A stretch of DNA of 64,000 nt from Amycolatopsis sp. DSM 110486. GTDB taxonomy: Bacteria > Actinomycetota > Actinomycetes > Mycobacteriales > Pseudonocardiaceae. Location of the stretch: positions 8,859,001-8,923,000 of the forward strand of contig NZ_CP080519.1 in assembly GCF_019468465.1 (NCBI RefSeq), written 5' to 3'. Below, piece after piece: positions 1 through 8,051 of the stretch. How positions within the stretch are numbered: the first letter of the stretch is position 1; the number at the start of each line of letters is the position of its first letter. Under the pieces are notes generated by a model. It searched no databases. It was given only the letters and a program-made list of their open reading frames with translations, and had not been told where the DNA came from. A program made the translations under genes and the position numbers.

Positions 1-219
1 GATGACGTCGTTGAGGTCGATCAGCATCCCGGCCGGCTTGCCGCTCGCGTCGGGTGACACGAACGGCGCGTCGCCTTGCGGCACACCGGCGGTGATGGTG
101 CCGGGTACCGCGAGGCCGTAGGGGTCCGTGCTCGCGGAGTCGCCACCGCCGCAGGCGGAAACGGTCAGCAGCCCGGCTGCCGCGAGCGCGGCGAAGGCGG
201 TCCGGAATCGTCGGCGCAT
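1..219 (-). CDS. ABC-type solute-binding lipoprotein (partial, N-terminal part only)
   Basis: Only the first 73 codons are in the window; the rest lies beyond the left edge. The ATG at 219 opens a lipoprotein signal peptide: a basic start MRRRFR, a hydrophobic stretch and a lipobox ending V-S-A-C. The mature part begins with YGLAVPGTITAGVPQGDAPF and closely matches the protein encoded just upstream (228-1064), so the two are tandem paralogues, 8 bp apart on the same strand. Proteins of this kind bind amino acids or small organic acids for an importer; no permease or ATPase for it is visible here. The substrate is unknown. Confidence 0.8.
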   Translation of the reverse strand, partial: MRRRFRTAFAALAAAGLLTVSACGGGDSASTDPYGLAVPGTITAGVPQGDAPFVSPDASGKPAGMLIDLNDVI

Positions 220-227
220 TTCTTACT

Positions 228-1064
228 TCATCTGCCCTTCTGGATCTGGTCCCGGAGCTGGGGCCAATAGGTGAACATCTGCGACGGGTAGGGCTCGCCG
301 GGGAAGTACTTGTCGTACAGGCGAAGGAAAGTGCCGTCGTCCATCGTGGTCTTGAGCTGGTCGCCGTAGGCCTTCTCGAAGGCGGTGAGCTTGCGGTTGA
401 CAGGCATCGCCGAGGCCTGCTCGTGCGGCGCGGAGTAGGCGATCTTGACGCGGCCGGGGTTTTCCTGGAGCACGGTCGGGACCTCGGTGGAGGCCAGTAC
501 CATCGCGTCGAGGTTGCCGTTGAGGAGCTGGGTCACGCCCGCGCTGTTGGTGGGCTGCGAGATGAGGGTGGCGCCGGGGACCTTCGCGGTGACGAACTCG
601 GCCTGCGCGCTGCCCAGCCCCGCACCGACGCGCTTGCCGGCGAGGTCTCCGGCCACCTTGGTGGCCGAGTCGGTGCGGACCACGACGTCGTCGGAGGCCA
701 GGTAGAACGGCTTGGTGAAGTCGACGCTCTTCTTGCGCTCCGCGGTCGGCAGCATGCCGATCGCGAGCATGTCGAGCTGCCCGGCTGTGACCAGCGGCAA
801 CCCGGCGCTGACGGTGGTCATCCGGTAGGTGATCTTGAGGCCCATCCGCTGGGCGATCACGTCGTTGAGATCGACCAGCAGGCCCACCGGCTTGCCGGTC
901 GCGTCGGGGGAGACGAACGGCGCGTCGCCCGCCGTGACGCCCGCGGTGATGGTGCCGGGTTCGGCCAGTCCGAGGCCGTCGGGTTGGTCGCCCGACCCGC
1001 ACGCGGCGAGTGAGACGAGCGCGGTGGTCGCGATCAGGATCCGCCGGATCCGCAGAGCTGCCAT
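228..1064 (-). CDS. ABC transporter substrate-binding lipoprotein, family 3 type
   Basis: A complete 278-aa periplasmic-type binding protein. I chose the ATG at 1064 because GGAGGG lies just upstream and the protein then starts MAALRIRRILIATTALVSLA with lipobox L-A-A-C; the longer reading frame adds a proline-rich extension with no signal character. The mature part has the two-lobed fold of family 3 (amino-acid/polar-molecule) binding proteins, with the typical segments DATGKPVGLLVDLNDVIAQR and DMLAIGMLPTAERKKSVDFT. It is co-directional with, and 8 bp from, a close paralogue. No transporter subunits are visible up to the window edge. The substrate cannot be told from sequence. Confidence 0.8.
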   Translation of the reverse strand: MAALRIRRILIATTALVSLAACGSGDQPDGLGLAEPGTITAGVTAGDAPFVSPDATGKPVGLLVDLNDVIAQRMGLKITYRMTTVSAGLPLVTAGQLDMLAIGMLPTAERKKSVDFTKPFYLASDDVVVRTDSATKVAGDLAGKRVGAGLGSAQAEFVTAKVPGATLISQPTNSAGVTQLLNGNLDAMVLASTEVPTVLQENPGRVKIAYSAPHEQASAMPVNRKLTAFEKAYGDQLKTTMDDGTFLRLYDKYFPGEPYPSQMFTYWPQLRDQIQKGR

Positions 1065-1104
1065 AGCTCCCTCCAGGCACCGGCTCGCGGGGCGCGGGCT
1101 CGGT

Positions 1105-1140
1105 GGTCTGGTATTTCTTAGGCTCATAAGACCAGGTTGT
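1105..1140. promoter_or_regulatory. Divergent promoter region with an imperfect inverted repeat
   Basis: The 117 bp between the solute-binding gene (starting 1064, minus) and the dehydrogenase gene (starting 1182, plus) contain the only AT-richer patch of the area. TCTTA (1116-1120) and TAAGA (1127-1131) flank GGCTCA, with outer CTGG/CCAG arms of unequal spacing. This may be a regulator site or overlapping promoters. No clear -35/-10 pair can be assigned. Confidence 0.3.
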
Positions 1141-1181
1141 CAACTGTCGGGCTCGCGCTCGCGTCTGGTAGAGGTCGTGGC

Positions 1182-1919
1182 ATGACAGACCTCATCGACC
1201 TGGCCGGCAAAACGGTCATCGTCACCGGCGCCTCCTCGGGAATCGGCGCGTCGACCGCCCGCCGCCTCCACGCGGCCGGCGCTTATCCCGTGCTCGCGGC
1301 CCGCCGCGCCGACCGCCTGACCACGCTCAGCGACGAACTCGGCGGCGCCCTCGCCGTCCCCACCGACGTGACCGACCCCGCGCAGGTGGCCGCCCTCGTC
1401 GCGGCCACCCTGGAACGCCACGGCCGAGTCGACGGCCTGGTCAACAACGCCGGTGCCAGCCTCCACGGGCCCCTCGACCAGGTCGATCCCGCCGCCTTCG
1501 GCGCGACGCTGCAGCTCAACCTGGTCGGCCTGCTCGCCGTGACGCAGGCCGTCCTGCCCGCCATGCGGCGGCAGGGTTTCGGCCGCATCGTCAACATCAG
1601 CTCCGGCACCACCCGCCGCGTCGCGGTCGGCGTGGGCGCGTACGCGGCGAGCAAGTCGGCCGTGAACATGCTCAGCGCGGTGCTCACGCAGGAACTCGCG
1701 GCCGACGGCATCGCTGTGTCGCTCCTGCTGCCGTCGATCACCGCGACGGAGTTCGCGGACGGCCGGTTCACGCTCGGCGCGTCGCCGATCCCGGGGATGG
1801 TGGTGCAGAATGCGGATTATGTGGCCGGTGTGATCTTGCGGCTGCTGCGGACGGGGGAGGAGTCGTTCGATATTCCGCACGGGGTGGAACAGCCGGAGAT
1901 CACTCGCGTGCCGGAATGA
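1182..1919 (+). CDS. Short-chain dehydrogenase/reductase (SDR)
   Basis: A classical SDR of 245 aa. The cofactor motif TGASSGIG is at residues 15-22, NNAG at 88-91, the catalytic Ser in NISSG near 140, and YxxxK as Y154-AAS-K158. The residue pattern fits NAD(P)-dependent oxidation or reduction of a hydroxyl/carbonyl compound; the substrate is unknown. The ATG at 1182 places the Rossmann start at the normal distance; the upstream in-frame ATG would add 15 unlikely residues. It is divergent from the binding-protein genes and convergent with the LacI gene, separated from it by a stem-loop at 1932-1969. Confidence 0.85.
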   Translation: MTDLIDLAGKTVIVTGASSGIGASTARRLHAAGAYPVLAARRADRLTTLSDELGGALAVPTDVTDPAQVAALVAATLERHGRVDGLVNNAGASLHGPLDQVDPAAFGATLQLNLVGLLAVTQAVLPAMRRQGFGRIVNISSGTTRRVAVGVGAYAASKSAVNMLSAVLTQELAADGIAVSLLLPSITATEFADGRFTLGASPIPGMVVQNADYVAGVILRLLRTGEESFDIPHGVEQPEITRVPE

Positions 1920-1931
1920 TTCCGAAGCAGG

Positions 1932-1969
1932 TCCACTGTGGATGTCTGATGAAGACCATCCACAGTGGA
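1932..1969. terminator. Bidirectional stem-loop terminator between SDR and lacI-type gene
   Basis: A perfect 13-bp inverted repeat, TCCACTGTGGATG (1932-1944) and CATCCACAGTGGA (1957-1969), encloses a 12-nt loop. It fills the 51-bp gap between two convergent genes. It has no long T tract, which is common in actinomycete terminators. Confidence 0.7.
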
Positions 1970-1970
1970 T

Positions 1971-3026
1971 CTACTTCGTTCGCAAAGTGGACGCTCGCAC
2001 CACCAGCTCCGGAAGATACGTCACCTGCTGGTGCACGTGCCCCGGGTCCGACGTCTCCTGGATGAGCAGCTCCGCGGCCGTGCGGCCGAGGCGGTGGCGG
2101 GGCTGGCGGACGGACGTGAGCGGCACGGTGGCGGCCGCGGCGAAGTCGATGTCGTCGTAGCCCACGATGGCGAGGTCGGCCGGGACGGAGATGCCCAGGG
2201 CGGCGCAGCTGCGCAGGAGGCCCAGAGCGAGCAGGTCGTTGGCGCAGAACGCGGCGGTCGGGCGGGTGGCCGAGGGCAGGCCGGCCAGGCGCTGGCCCGC
2301 GTTGCTGCCGTCCTCGACGGTGAGCTGGGGGGTGGCGAGGTCGACCAGGTGGTCGGGGCCCAGGCCGGCCGCGAGCAGGGCCCGCAGGGCGCCCTCGCGG
2401 CGGTCGCGGACCTGGCCGAGGGTGAGCGGGCCACCGACGTAGGCGATGCGGGTGTGGCCCTGGTCGAGCAGGTGGCGGGCGGCGAGCTCGCCGCCGCGGA
2501 CGTCGTCGACGGCGACGGAGCAGTGTTCGGTGCCGGGGCGAGTGCGGTCGACGATGACGACCGGCGTGCCGCGGCGCGCGAGTTCGGCCAGGGCAGGGGA
2601 GTCCGGGTCGACCGGGGTGATGAGGACGCCCTGCACGCGTTGCTGTTCGAGGCGGCGGAGGTAGGCGGCCTCGCGTTCGGCGAGGTTGGCGCTGTTGCAC
2701 ACGAACAGTGACAGGTCGTCCGCGGCCGCCGCGTCCTCCATGCCGGCGGCGACGTCGGTGAAGAACGGGTTGCGCCCGTCGAGCATCACGTAGGCGAGCA
2801 CGCTGCTGTGGCCGGCGCGCAGCTGGCGCGCCGACTCGTTGCGGACGAAGCCCAGCGCGGCCATCGCGGCTTCAACTCTGGTCCGCGTCTTCGGGCTCAC
2901 GCGCTCCGGCCGGTTGAGCACGTTGGACACCGTGCCGAGCGAAACGCCGGCCGCCGCGGCCACGTCCTTGATCCCCGCCGCCCGCGGTGCGGGGGCCGCG
3001 ACCTCGTTCGAATCTTCCACCGCCAC
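1971..3026 (-). CDS. LacI-family transcriptional regulator (likely rhamnose repressor)
   Basis: 351 aa. The N-terminal helix-turn-helix and hinge (about residues 18-70) include GIKDVAAAAGVSLGTVSNVL and the hinge segment NESARQLRAG. This is followed by a periplasmic-binding-protein-like effector domain with conserved VGYDDIDFAAAATVPLTSVR near the C-terminus. The gene is divergent from the rhamnose operon that starts at 3199, and two TGAAA-type half-palindromes lie in the shared gap. It is therefore the obvious candidate repressor, with L-rhamnose or a derived intermediate as inducer. That role is inferred from position only. The first 17 residues are an acidic/Pro-Ala lead-in, so a later start is possible. 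Confidence 0.88.
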   Translation of the reverse strand: MAVEDSNEVAAPAPRAAGIKDVAAAAGVSLGTVSNVLNRPERVSPKTRTRVEAAMAALGFVRNESARQLRAGHSSVLAYVMLDGRNPFFTDVAAGMEDAAAADDLSLFVCNSANLAEREAAYLRRLEQQRVQGVLITPVDPDSPALAELARRGTPVVIVDRTRPGTEHCSVAVDDVRGGELAARHLLDQGHTRIAYVGGPLTLGQVRDRREGALRALLAAGLGPDHLVDLATPQLTVEDGSNAGQRLAGLPSATRPTAAFCANDLLALGLLRSCAALGISVPADLAIVGYDDIDFAAAATVPLTSVRQPRHRLGRTAAELLIQETSDPGHVHQQVTYLPELVVRASTLRTK

Positions 3027-3051
3027 CCCACCCTGTGTTCAAGTCGCTGTG

Positions 3052-3065
3052 TTGAAACGTGACAA
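3052..3065. promoter_or_regulatory. Candidate LacI-family operator (regulator side)
   Basis: TTGAAACGTGACAA lies 26 bp upstream of the LacI start. It resembles the central-CG, TGAAA-arm operators of the LacI family, with an imperfect right arm. It pairs with a second site at 3171-3184. Confidence 0.4.
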
Positions 3066-3170
3066 TCACGGGTTGCTGCCTGAAAAACCGCGACTGCCTC
3101 GAGATGTGCCTGGCAGCCTTTTTCGTTGACTTCCCGTTCGGACACATAGTAGCGTCACCGCGCCAGGTTT

Positions 3171-3184
3171 GTGAAACCTTTCAA
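3171..3184. promoter_or_regulatory. Candidate LacI-family operator (rhamnose operon side)
   Basis: GTGAAACCTTTCAA contains the inverted repeat TGAAA-CC-TTTCA. It sits 14 bp before the ATPase start codon and downstream of a TTGACT -35-like element at 3126-3131 with a TAG-rich -10 region around 3147-3155. Binding here would block initiation or early elongation of the operon. Confidence 0.5.
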
Positions 3185-3198
3185 TCCCGGAGGTCGCG

Positions 3199-4716
3199 AT
3201 GACGCGGCAGGAGCGCGACCGAGTGCCACTGCTCGAGGTCCGCGGGGTCACGAAGTCGTTCGGCGCGGTCGCGGCGGTCGCGGGCGTGTCGTTCCCGCTG
3301 TACGCCGGCGAGGCCCACGCGCTGGTCGGCGAGAACGGCGCGGGCAAGTCCACGATCGTCAAAATGCTGGCCGGAGTGCACCGCCCCGACCAGGGCGAGC
3401 TGCTGCTGGACGGGCGGGAAGCCGAGTTCTCCTCACCCGCCGACGCGAAGGCCGCGGGCATCGCGGTGATCTACCAGGAACCGACGTTGTTCCCCGACCT
3501 CACGGTCGCCGAGAACATCGTGATGGGCCGCCACCCGCGTGGCCGGCTGGGGATGATCGACCGCGCGGCGATCCGCGCCGAGGCCGAACGGCTTTTCGCC
3601 CGCTTGGGCGTGCGGATCGACCCGAACCGCCCGGCGCGCGGGCTTTCCATCGCCGACCAGCAGATCGTGGAGATCGCCAAGGCGCTCAGCGCCGACGCGC
3701 GCGTGCTCATCATGGACGAGCCCACCGCCGCGCTGAGCCTGGTCGAGGTCGAGCGCCTGTTCTCCGTGGCGCGGGCGCTGCGCGACGAGGGCGCGGCGAT
3801 CATGTTCATCTCGCACCGCTTCGAGGAGATCGTCGACCTGTGCCAGCGCGTGACGATCATGCGCGACGGCCGTCACGTCTCCACCGACGCGGTGGAAGAC
3901 GTGACCGTGGACGAGATGGTGCGCCGCATGGTCGGGCGTGACCTTGACGCGCTGTTCCCCAAGCAGGACGTGGAACCCGGCGCAGTGGTGCTCGAAGTGG
4001 ACGGTCTGACACGCGAGGGTGTGTTCCGCGACGTCTCCTTCGAGGTTCGGGCCGGGGAGATCGTCGCGTTTGCCGGGCTGGTGGGGGCCGGTCGGTCCGA
4101 AGTGGTCCAGGCGGTGTTCGGAGTGGACGAACGCGACGCCGGAGTGGTGCGGCTCAACGGGAAGAAGCTCAAGCCCCACTCGCCGCGCGCGTCGATGGCG
4201 GCGGGCATGGCGCTGGTGCCGGAGGATCGGCGGCAGCAGGGGCTGGTGATGGACCTCTCGATCGAGCGCAACGTCACGCTGCCGCGGGCGAGAGCGCTGT
4301 CGAAACTCGGCTTGCTCCTCGGCCCGGGCGAACGCCGGGAAGCGTTGCGCTGGACCGAACGCCTGCGCACCAAGTACGGCCGCCTCGGCGACGCGGTCGG
4401 CACGCTCTCGGGCGGCAACCAGCAGAAAGTGGTGCTGGCCAAGTGGCTTTCGATGGCGCCGCGCGTGCTGATCGTGGACGAGCCGACGCGTGGCATCGAC
4501 GTCGGCACCAAGGCCGAGGTGCACCGGCTGATGTCCTCGCTGGCGGCCGAAGGCGTCGCGGTGGTGATGGTGTCCTCGGAGCTGCCCGAGGTGCTGGGCA
4601 TGGCCGACCGCGTGCTGGTGATGCGCGAAGGCCGGATCGTGGCGGAGATCCCGCGCGCCGAGGCCGACGAGAACTCGGTGATGTTCGCGGCGATGGGACA
4701 AGGGGCGGTGGCATGA
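3199..4716 (+). CDS. rhaT: Sugar ABC transporter ATP-binding protein (rhamnose importer, RbsA/RhaT type)
   Basis: 505 aa, two ABC domains in one chain as in RbsA, AraG and RhaT. The first Walker A is GENGAGKS at about residue 44 and the first Walker B ends MDEPT near 173. The second domain has the usual altered P-loop (GLVGAGRSEV) and an intact signature LSGGNQQK at 403 with VDEPTRGIDVG. It would energise the two permeases encoded next. The ATG at 3199 follows GGAGG at ideal spacing. First gene of the rhamnose operon. Naming after the rhizobial rhamnose transporter rests on the catabolic genes downstream, since the ATPase alone does not show the sugar. Confidence 0.9.
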   Translation: MTRQERDRVPLLEVRGVTKSFGAVAAVAGVSFPLYAGEAHALVGENGAGKSTIVKMLAGVHRPDQGELLLDGREAEFSSPADAKAAGIAVIYQEPTLFPDLTVAENIVMGRHPRGRLGMIDRAAIRAEAERLFARLGVRIDPNRPARGLSIADQQIVEIAKALSADARVLIMDEPTAALSLVEVERLFSVARALRDEGAAIMFISHRFEEIVDLCQRVTIMRDGRHVSTDAVEDVTVDEMVRRMVGRDLDALFPKQDVEPGAVVLEVDGLTREGVFRDVSFEVRAGEIVAFAGLVGAGRSEVVQAVFGVDERDAGVVRLNGKKLKPHSPRASMAAGMALVPEDRRQQGLVMDLSIERNVTLPRARALSKLGLLLGPGERREALRWTERLRTKYGRLGDAVGTLSGGNQQKVVLAKWLSMAPRVLIVDEPTRGIDVGTKAEVHRLMSSLAAEGVAVVMVSSELPEVLGMADRVLVMREGRIVAEIPRAEADENSVMFAAMGQGAVA

Positions 4717-4811
4717 GGACTGCTCGAAGGTCCGCATCGTCAAGCACGGGGATCGTCCGCACGCCCGCCGCGGCGAACACGACACGAACGTCGGAAAAGG
4801 AGGCCGCGTGA
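4713..4811 (+). CDS. Possible 32-aa linking micro-ORF between transporter genes
   Basis: The ATG at 4713 overlaps the stop of the ATPase gene (ATGA), and the frame closes with a TGA that overlaps the GTG start of the permease at 4808 (GTGA). The peptide, starting MRTARRSASSSTG, is rich in Ser, Thr, Ala and Arg and matches no family I know. It has no strong Shine-Dalgarno of its own. It may be a coupling ORF that carries ribosomes from one gene to the next, or chance. Confidence 0.3.
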   Translation: MRTARRSASSSTGIVRTPAAANTTRTSEKEAA

Positions 4812-5851
4812 ACGCGACCAAGGTGGCGGCCCCGCCACCCCGCCAGGCGAGCCCGGGGGAGCGGCGATCGGTGTTCGGGACCGTGTTCAAGGCTCGCGAG
4901 TCGGGCATCGTGCTGGCATTGATCGTGCTCGTGGTGTTCACCGCGACGCAGAACTCCCGGTTCCTTTCGGGGCAGAGCATCCGCGACATCCTGCTCGGCA
5001 CGGCGATCCTCGCGGTGCTGGCCGTCGGGCAGGCCGTCGTGATGATCACCCGCAACATCGACTTGTCCGTGGGTTCGGTGCTCGGTCTGTCGGCCTTCGC
5101 CGTCGGCACGATGCTGCGCGACAACCCCGGCCTGCCGGTGATCGTGGCACTGCTCGCAGGCCTGGTCGTCGGCGCCGCGTGTGGCCTGATCAACGGCGCG
5201 GTCGTCCGGTTCGGCCGCGTGCCGGCGCTGGTCGTCACCCTCGGCACGCTGTACGCGTTCCGTGGCGCGGTCTACTTCTGGGCCGGCGGGCAGCAGATCA
5301 ACGCCGACAAGCTCCCGCGCTCGTTCCTCGACTTCGGCGACGCGTCGGTGCTCGGGGTGCCGTGGCTGGTGCTGATCGCGGTGCTCGTGATGGTCATCGC
5401 CGGCGTGGTGCTGCGCAACTACCGCGGCGGCCGTGAGCTGTACGCCATGGGCTCGAGCCCGCAGGCCGCGCAGCTGGTGGGCATCAAGGTCGGGCGCAAC
5501 ACCACCATCGCGTTCCTCGTCAGCGGAGCGCTGGCCGGCCTTGCGGGCGTGCTGTTCGCGGCCCGGTTCGGCACGGTCGACGCCGCGGCCGGCACCGGGT
5601 ACGAGCTCAACGTCGTGGCCGCCGCGGTTGTCGGCGGGGTCGCCGTGTTCGGCGGCAGCGGTTCGGTGTGGGGCGCGAGCCTCGGCGCGCTGCTGCTGAC
5701 GGTGATCGGCAGCGCGCTGGCCGTGCTGGACATCGACCAGTTCTGGCAGCAGGCGATCGTCGGCGCCCTGATCCTGCTGGCCATCGGCGCCGACCGGCTT
5801 GTCGCCGTACGCGTCGCCAAGGCACTGAAGAAGAGGGATTCCCATGTCTGA
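4808..5851 (+). CDS. rhaP: Sugar ABC transporter permease (rhamnose importer subunit 1)
   Basis: 347 aa, very hydrophobic, with about 8-10 membrane spans of the BPD_transp_2 (RbsC/AraH) type. Conserved family stretches include ITRNIDLSVGSVLGLSAFAV, GRVPALVVTLGTLYAFRG and VVAAAVVGGVAVFGGSGSV. The start is GTG at 4808, backed by AAGGAGG. The next permease gene overlaps its end by 8 bp. With that partner it forms the membrane channel of the importer. Confidence 0.88.
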   Translation: MNATKVAAPPPRQASPGERRSVFGTVFKARESGIVLALIVLVVFTATQNSRFLSGQSIRDILLGTAILAVLAVGQAVVMITRNIDLSVGSVLGLSAFAVGTMLRDNPGLPVIVALLAGLVVGAACGLINGAVVRFGRVPALVVTLGTLYAFRGAVYFWAGGQQINADKLPRSFLDFGDASVLGVPWLVLIAVLVMVIAGVVLRNYRGGRELYAMGSSPQAAQLVGIKVGRNTTIAFLVSGALAGLAGVLFAARFGTVDAAAGTGYELNVVAAAVVGGVAVFGGSGSVWGASLGALLLTVIGSALAVLDIDQFWQQAIVGALILLAIGADRLVAVRVAKALKKRDSHV

Positions 5852-6899
5852 TCCCACCACCGCGGCCCGGCGGCCCGCCTGGCTGGCGCGGCTCGCGAGC
5901 TGGGACGTCGCCGTCATCGCGATCGCGATCGTGGTCCTGCTCGTCGCGTCGGGCACCATCGACAACTTCGGCACCGGCCGCAACTACACGTTCCTGCTGC
6001 TGGACCTCCTGCCGATCGCGCTGATGGCGCTGCCGATGACGTTCATCATCGTTACCGGCGAGATCGACCTGTCGGTGGCGAGCACGCTCGGGCTCACGTC
6101 CGCGGTGATGGGTTCGCTGTGGAACTCCGGGTTGACGATCGAAATGATCATCCCGCTGTGCATCGTGCTGGGCGCGGTCCTCGGCGCGGTGAACGGCTTC
6201 TTCGTCACGGTCCTGAAGCTGCCTTCGCTGGCCGTCACCATCGGCACCATGGCGCTATACCGCGGCCTCGCGTTCGTGGTGCTCGGCGACAGCGCGGTGG
6301 CCGACTTCCCAGGCTCCTACACCTCGTGGGTGACGGGGACGCTCGGCGGCAGCTCGATCCCCAACGTCCTCATCCCGCTCATCGTGCTGGCCATCGTGTT
6401 CGGCGTGGTCCTGCACGCCACCCCGATCGGGCGCGGTGTGTTCGCGGCCGGAGCCAGCGACACGGCGGCGCGGTTCGCCGGCATCCGCACCGGGCGCACG
6501 AAGTTCTGGCTCTACGTCGTGAGCGGCGCGGTCGCCGGGCTGGCCGGGGTGCTGTGGACGCTGCGCTACTCCAGCGCCCGCGCCGACAACGGGTTCGGTC
6601 TCGAGCTCGCCGTGGTGGCGGCCGTGCTGCTGGGTGGCGTCTCGATCTTCGGCGGCAAGGGCACGCTGCCGGGCGTGCTCGGTGGTGTGGTGCTGCTGTC
6701 GGCATTGCAGAACGCGTTGCGGCTGCAGGACGTGTCGAACGAGGCGCTCAACATCGTGACCGGCGTGCTGCTGATCATCTCGGTGCTGCTGCCCAACATC
6801 CTCTCCTCCTCCCGCGCCGCGCTGCAGCGGCGCAGGCGACGATCCCCGTCCCGAAAGCCGGAGCTCTCGCCGGCGCCGAGCAGTAACCCAGAAAGGTGA
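5844..6899 (+). CDS. rhaQ: Sugar ABC transporter permease (rhamnose importer subunit 2)
   Basis: 351 aa, BPD_transp_2 family with multiple membrane spans. It has the paired family signatures IVTGEIDLSVASTLGLTSAV, LPSLAVTIGTMALYRGLAFV and AAVLLGGVSIFGGKGTLPG. The C-terminus is a basic, Ser/Pro-rich tail after the last span (RRRRRSPSRKPE). The ATG overlaps the previous gene by 8 bp (ATGTCTGA). Two non-identical permeases in tandem fit the RhaP/RhaQ arrangement of rhamnose importers. Confidence 0.88.
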   Translation: MSDPTTAARRPAWLARLASWDVAVIAIAIVVLLVASGTIDNFGTGRNYTFLLLDLLPIALMALPMTFIIVTGEIDLSVASTLGLTSAVMGSLWNSGLTIEMIIPLCIVLGAVLGAVNGFFVTVLKLPSLAVTIGTMALYRGLAFVVLGDSAVADFPGSYTSWVTGTLGGSSIPNVLIPLIVLAIVFGVVLHATPIGRGVFAAGASDTAARFAGIRTGRTKFWLYVVSGAVAGLAGVLWTLRYSSARADNGFGLELAVVAAVLLGGVSIFGGKGTLPGVLGGVVLLSALQNALRLQDVSNEALNIVTGVLLIISVLLPNILSSSRAALQRRRRRSPSRKPELSPAPSSNPER

Positions 6900-6904
6900 C
6901 GAAG

Positions 6905-7978
6905 ATGTCCCGACGAATCCTGACCGGCGTCGTGTCGGTGGTGAGTGCGGCAGGCCTGGTCCTGAGCCTCACCGCGTGCGGTGGCACCACGAAGAACGAC
7001 AGCACGGCGTCCGGCCCTGCCGCGTCCACGGCGTCCGCGGACCCGAACGCGGCGAGCAAGCAGGGCGTGAAGATGGCGTTCCTGCCCAAGCAGCTCAACA
7101 ACCCATACAGCGACATCGAGGTCGGCGGCGGCAAGACGGCGCTGGATGAGCTCAAGGGCACCTACAAGCTTGTTGGGCCGAACGACGCCAGCGCGTCCTC
7201 GCAGGTCAGCTACATCAACACGCTGATCCAGCAGCAGCAGGACGTGATCGGCATCGCTGCCAACGACCCGAACGCGGTGTGCCCGTCGCTCAACCAGGCC
7301 CGCAGTGCCGGCATCAAGGTCGTGGCGTTCGACTCCGACGCGGCGAAGAACTGCCGCGACGTGTTCATCAACCAGGCCAGCACCCAGGGCATCGGCGAGC
7401 AGCTCGCGAAGATGGCGAACGAGCTGGCCGGTGGTGAGGGCGAGATCGCGATCCTGTCGGCGACGCCCAACGCGACCAACCAGAACGCGTGGATCGACGT
7501 GATGAAGCAAGAACTGGCCAAGCCGGAGTACTCGAAGCTGAAGCTCGACAAGATCGCCTACGGCAACGACGACGACCAGAAGTCGTTCCAGGAGGCCCAG
7601 GGCCTGCTGCAGTCGTTCCCGAACCTGAAGGTGATCGTGTCGCCGACCACCGTCGGCATCGCGGCCGCGGCCCGTTACGTGAGCTCGTCGAGCTACAAGG
7701 GCAAGGTCGCCATCACCGGGCTGGGCACGCCGAACCAGATGCGCGCGTTCGTCAAGGACGGCACGGTCAAGGAGTTCGCGCTGTGGAACCCGGCCGACAT
7801 CGGCTACCTCGCCGCCTACGCGGGTGTGGCGCTGAGCTCCGGGCAGATCACCGGCGCGCAGGGCCAGAAGTTCAAGGCCGGCAAGCTCGGTGAGTACACG
7901 ATCGGTGCGGACGGCGAGATCGTGCTCGGCCCGCCGACCGTCTTCAACGCCGACAACATCGACAAGTTCAACTTCTGA
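6905..7978 (+). CDS. rhaS: Rhamnose ABC transporter substrate-binding lipoprotein
   Basis: 357 aa. The signal peptide begins MSRRILTGVVSVVSAAG and ends at lipobox L-T-A-C, so it is probably a membrane-anchored lipoprotein. The mature part is a Peripla_BP_4 sugar-binding fold, with AFLPKQLNNPYSDIEVGG, IAANDPNAVCPSLNQARSAG and VVAFDSDA. GTG at 6896 overlaps the permease stop, but the ATG at 6905 has AAAGG at the right spacing and gives a cleaner signal peptide, so I prefer it. A stem-loop follows the stop at once, as often seen where binding protein must outnumber other subunits. Confidence 0.9.
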   Translation: MSRRILTGVVSVVSAAGLVLSLTACGGTTKNDSTASGPAASTASADPNAASKQGVKMAFLPKQLNNPYSDIEVGGGKTALDELKGTYKLVGPNDASASSQVSYINTLIQQQQDVIGIAANDPNAVCPSLNQARSAGIKVVAFDSDAAKNCRDVFINQASTQGIGEQLAKMANELAGGEGEIAILSATPNATNQNAWIDVMKQELAKPEYSKLKLDKIAYGNDDDQKSFQEAQGLLQSFPNLKVIVSPTTVGIAAAARYVSSSSYKGKVAITGLGTPNQMRAFVKDGTVKEFALWNPADIGYLAAYAGVALSSGQITGAQGQKFKAGKLGEYTIGADGEIVLGPPTVFNADNIDKFNF

Positions 7979-7986
7979 GCGGAGTT

Positions 7987-8013
7987 CCGGCCGGGCCTGC
8001 GCGGCCCGGCCGG
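7987..8013 (+). promoter_or_regulatory. Intercistronic stem-loop after the binding-protein gene
   Basis: A perfect 11-bp stem, CCGGCCGGGCC and GGCCCGGCCGG, with a 5-nt loop TGCGC, starts 8 nt after the binding-protein stop and 38 nt before rhaM. There is no T tract. It probably protects the upstream transcript or partly ends transcription, lowering expression of the enzymes relative to the binding protein. Confidence 0.55.
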
Positions 8014-8051
8014 ATCCGCCGGACCCATCGAGTCCACCGAGGACGGAGACC

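Noticed and set aside
2872..3147. Overlapping minus-strand ORFs upstream of the LacI gene
   Set aside because: They are other-frame readings of the LacI N-terminus and promoter region, with Arg/Gly-biased composition and no ribosome site.
3433..5983. Long minus-strand ORFs (about 570-600 codons) opposite the transporter genes
   Set aside because: Antisense shadows of GC-rich coding DNA. The His/Arg/Asp-rich translations match no family, while the plus strand is clearly ABC transporter genes.
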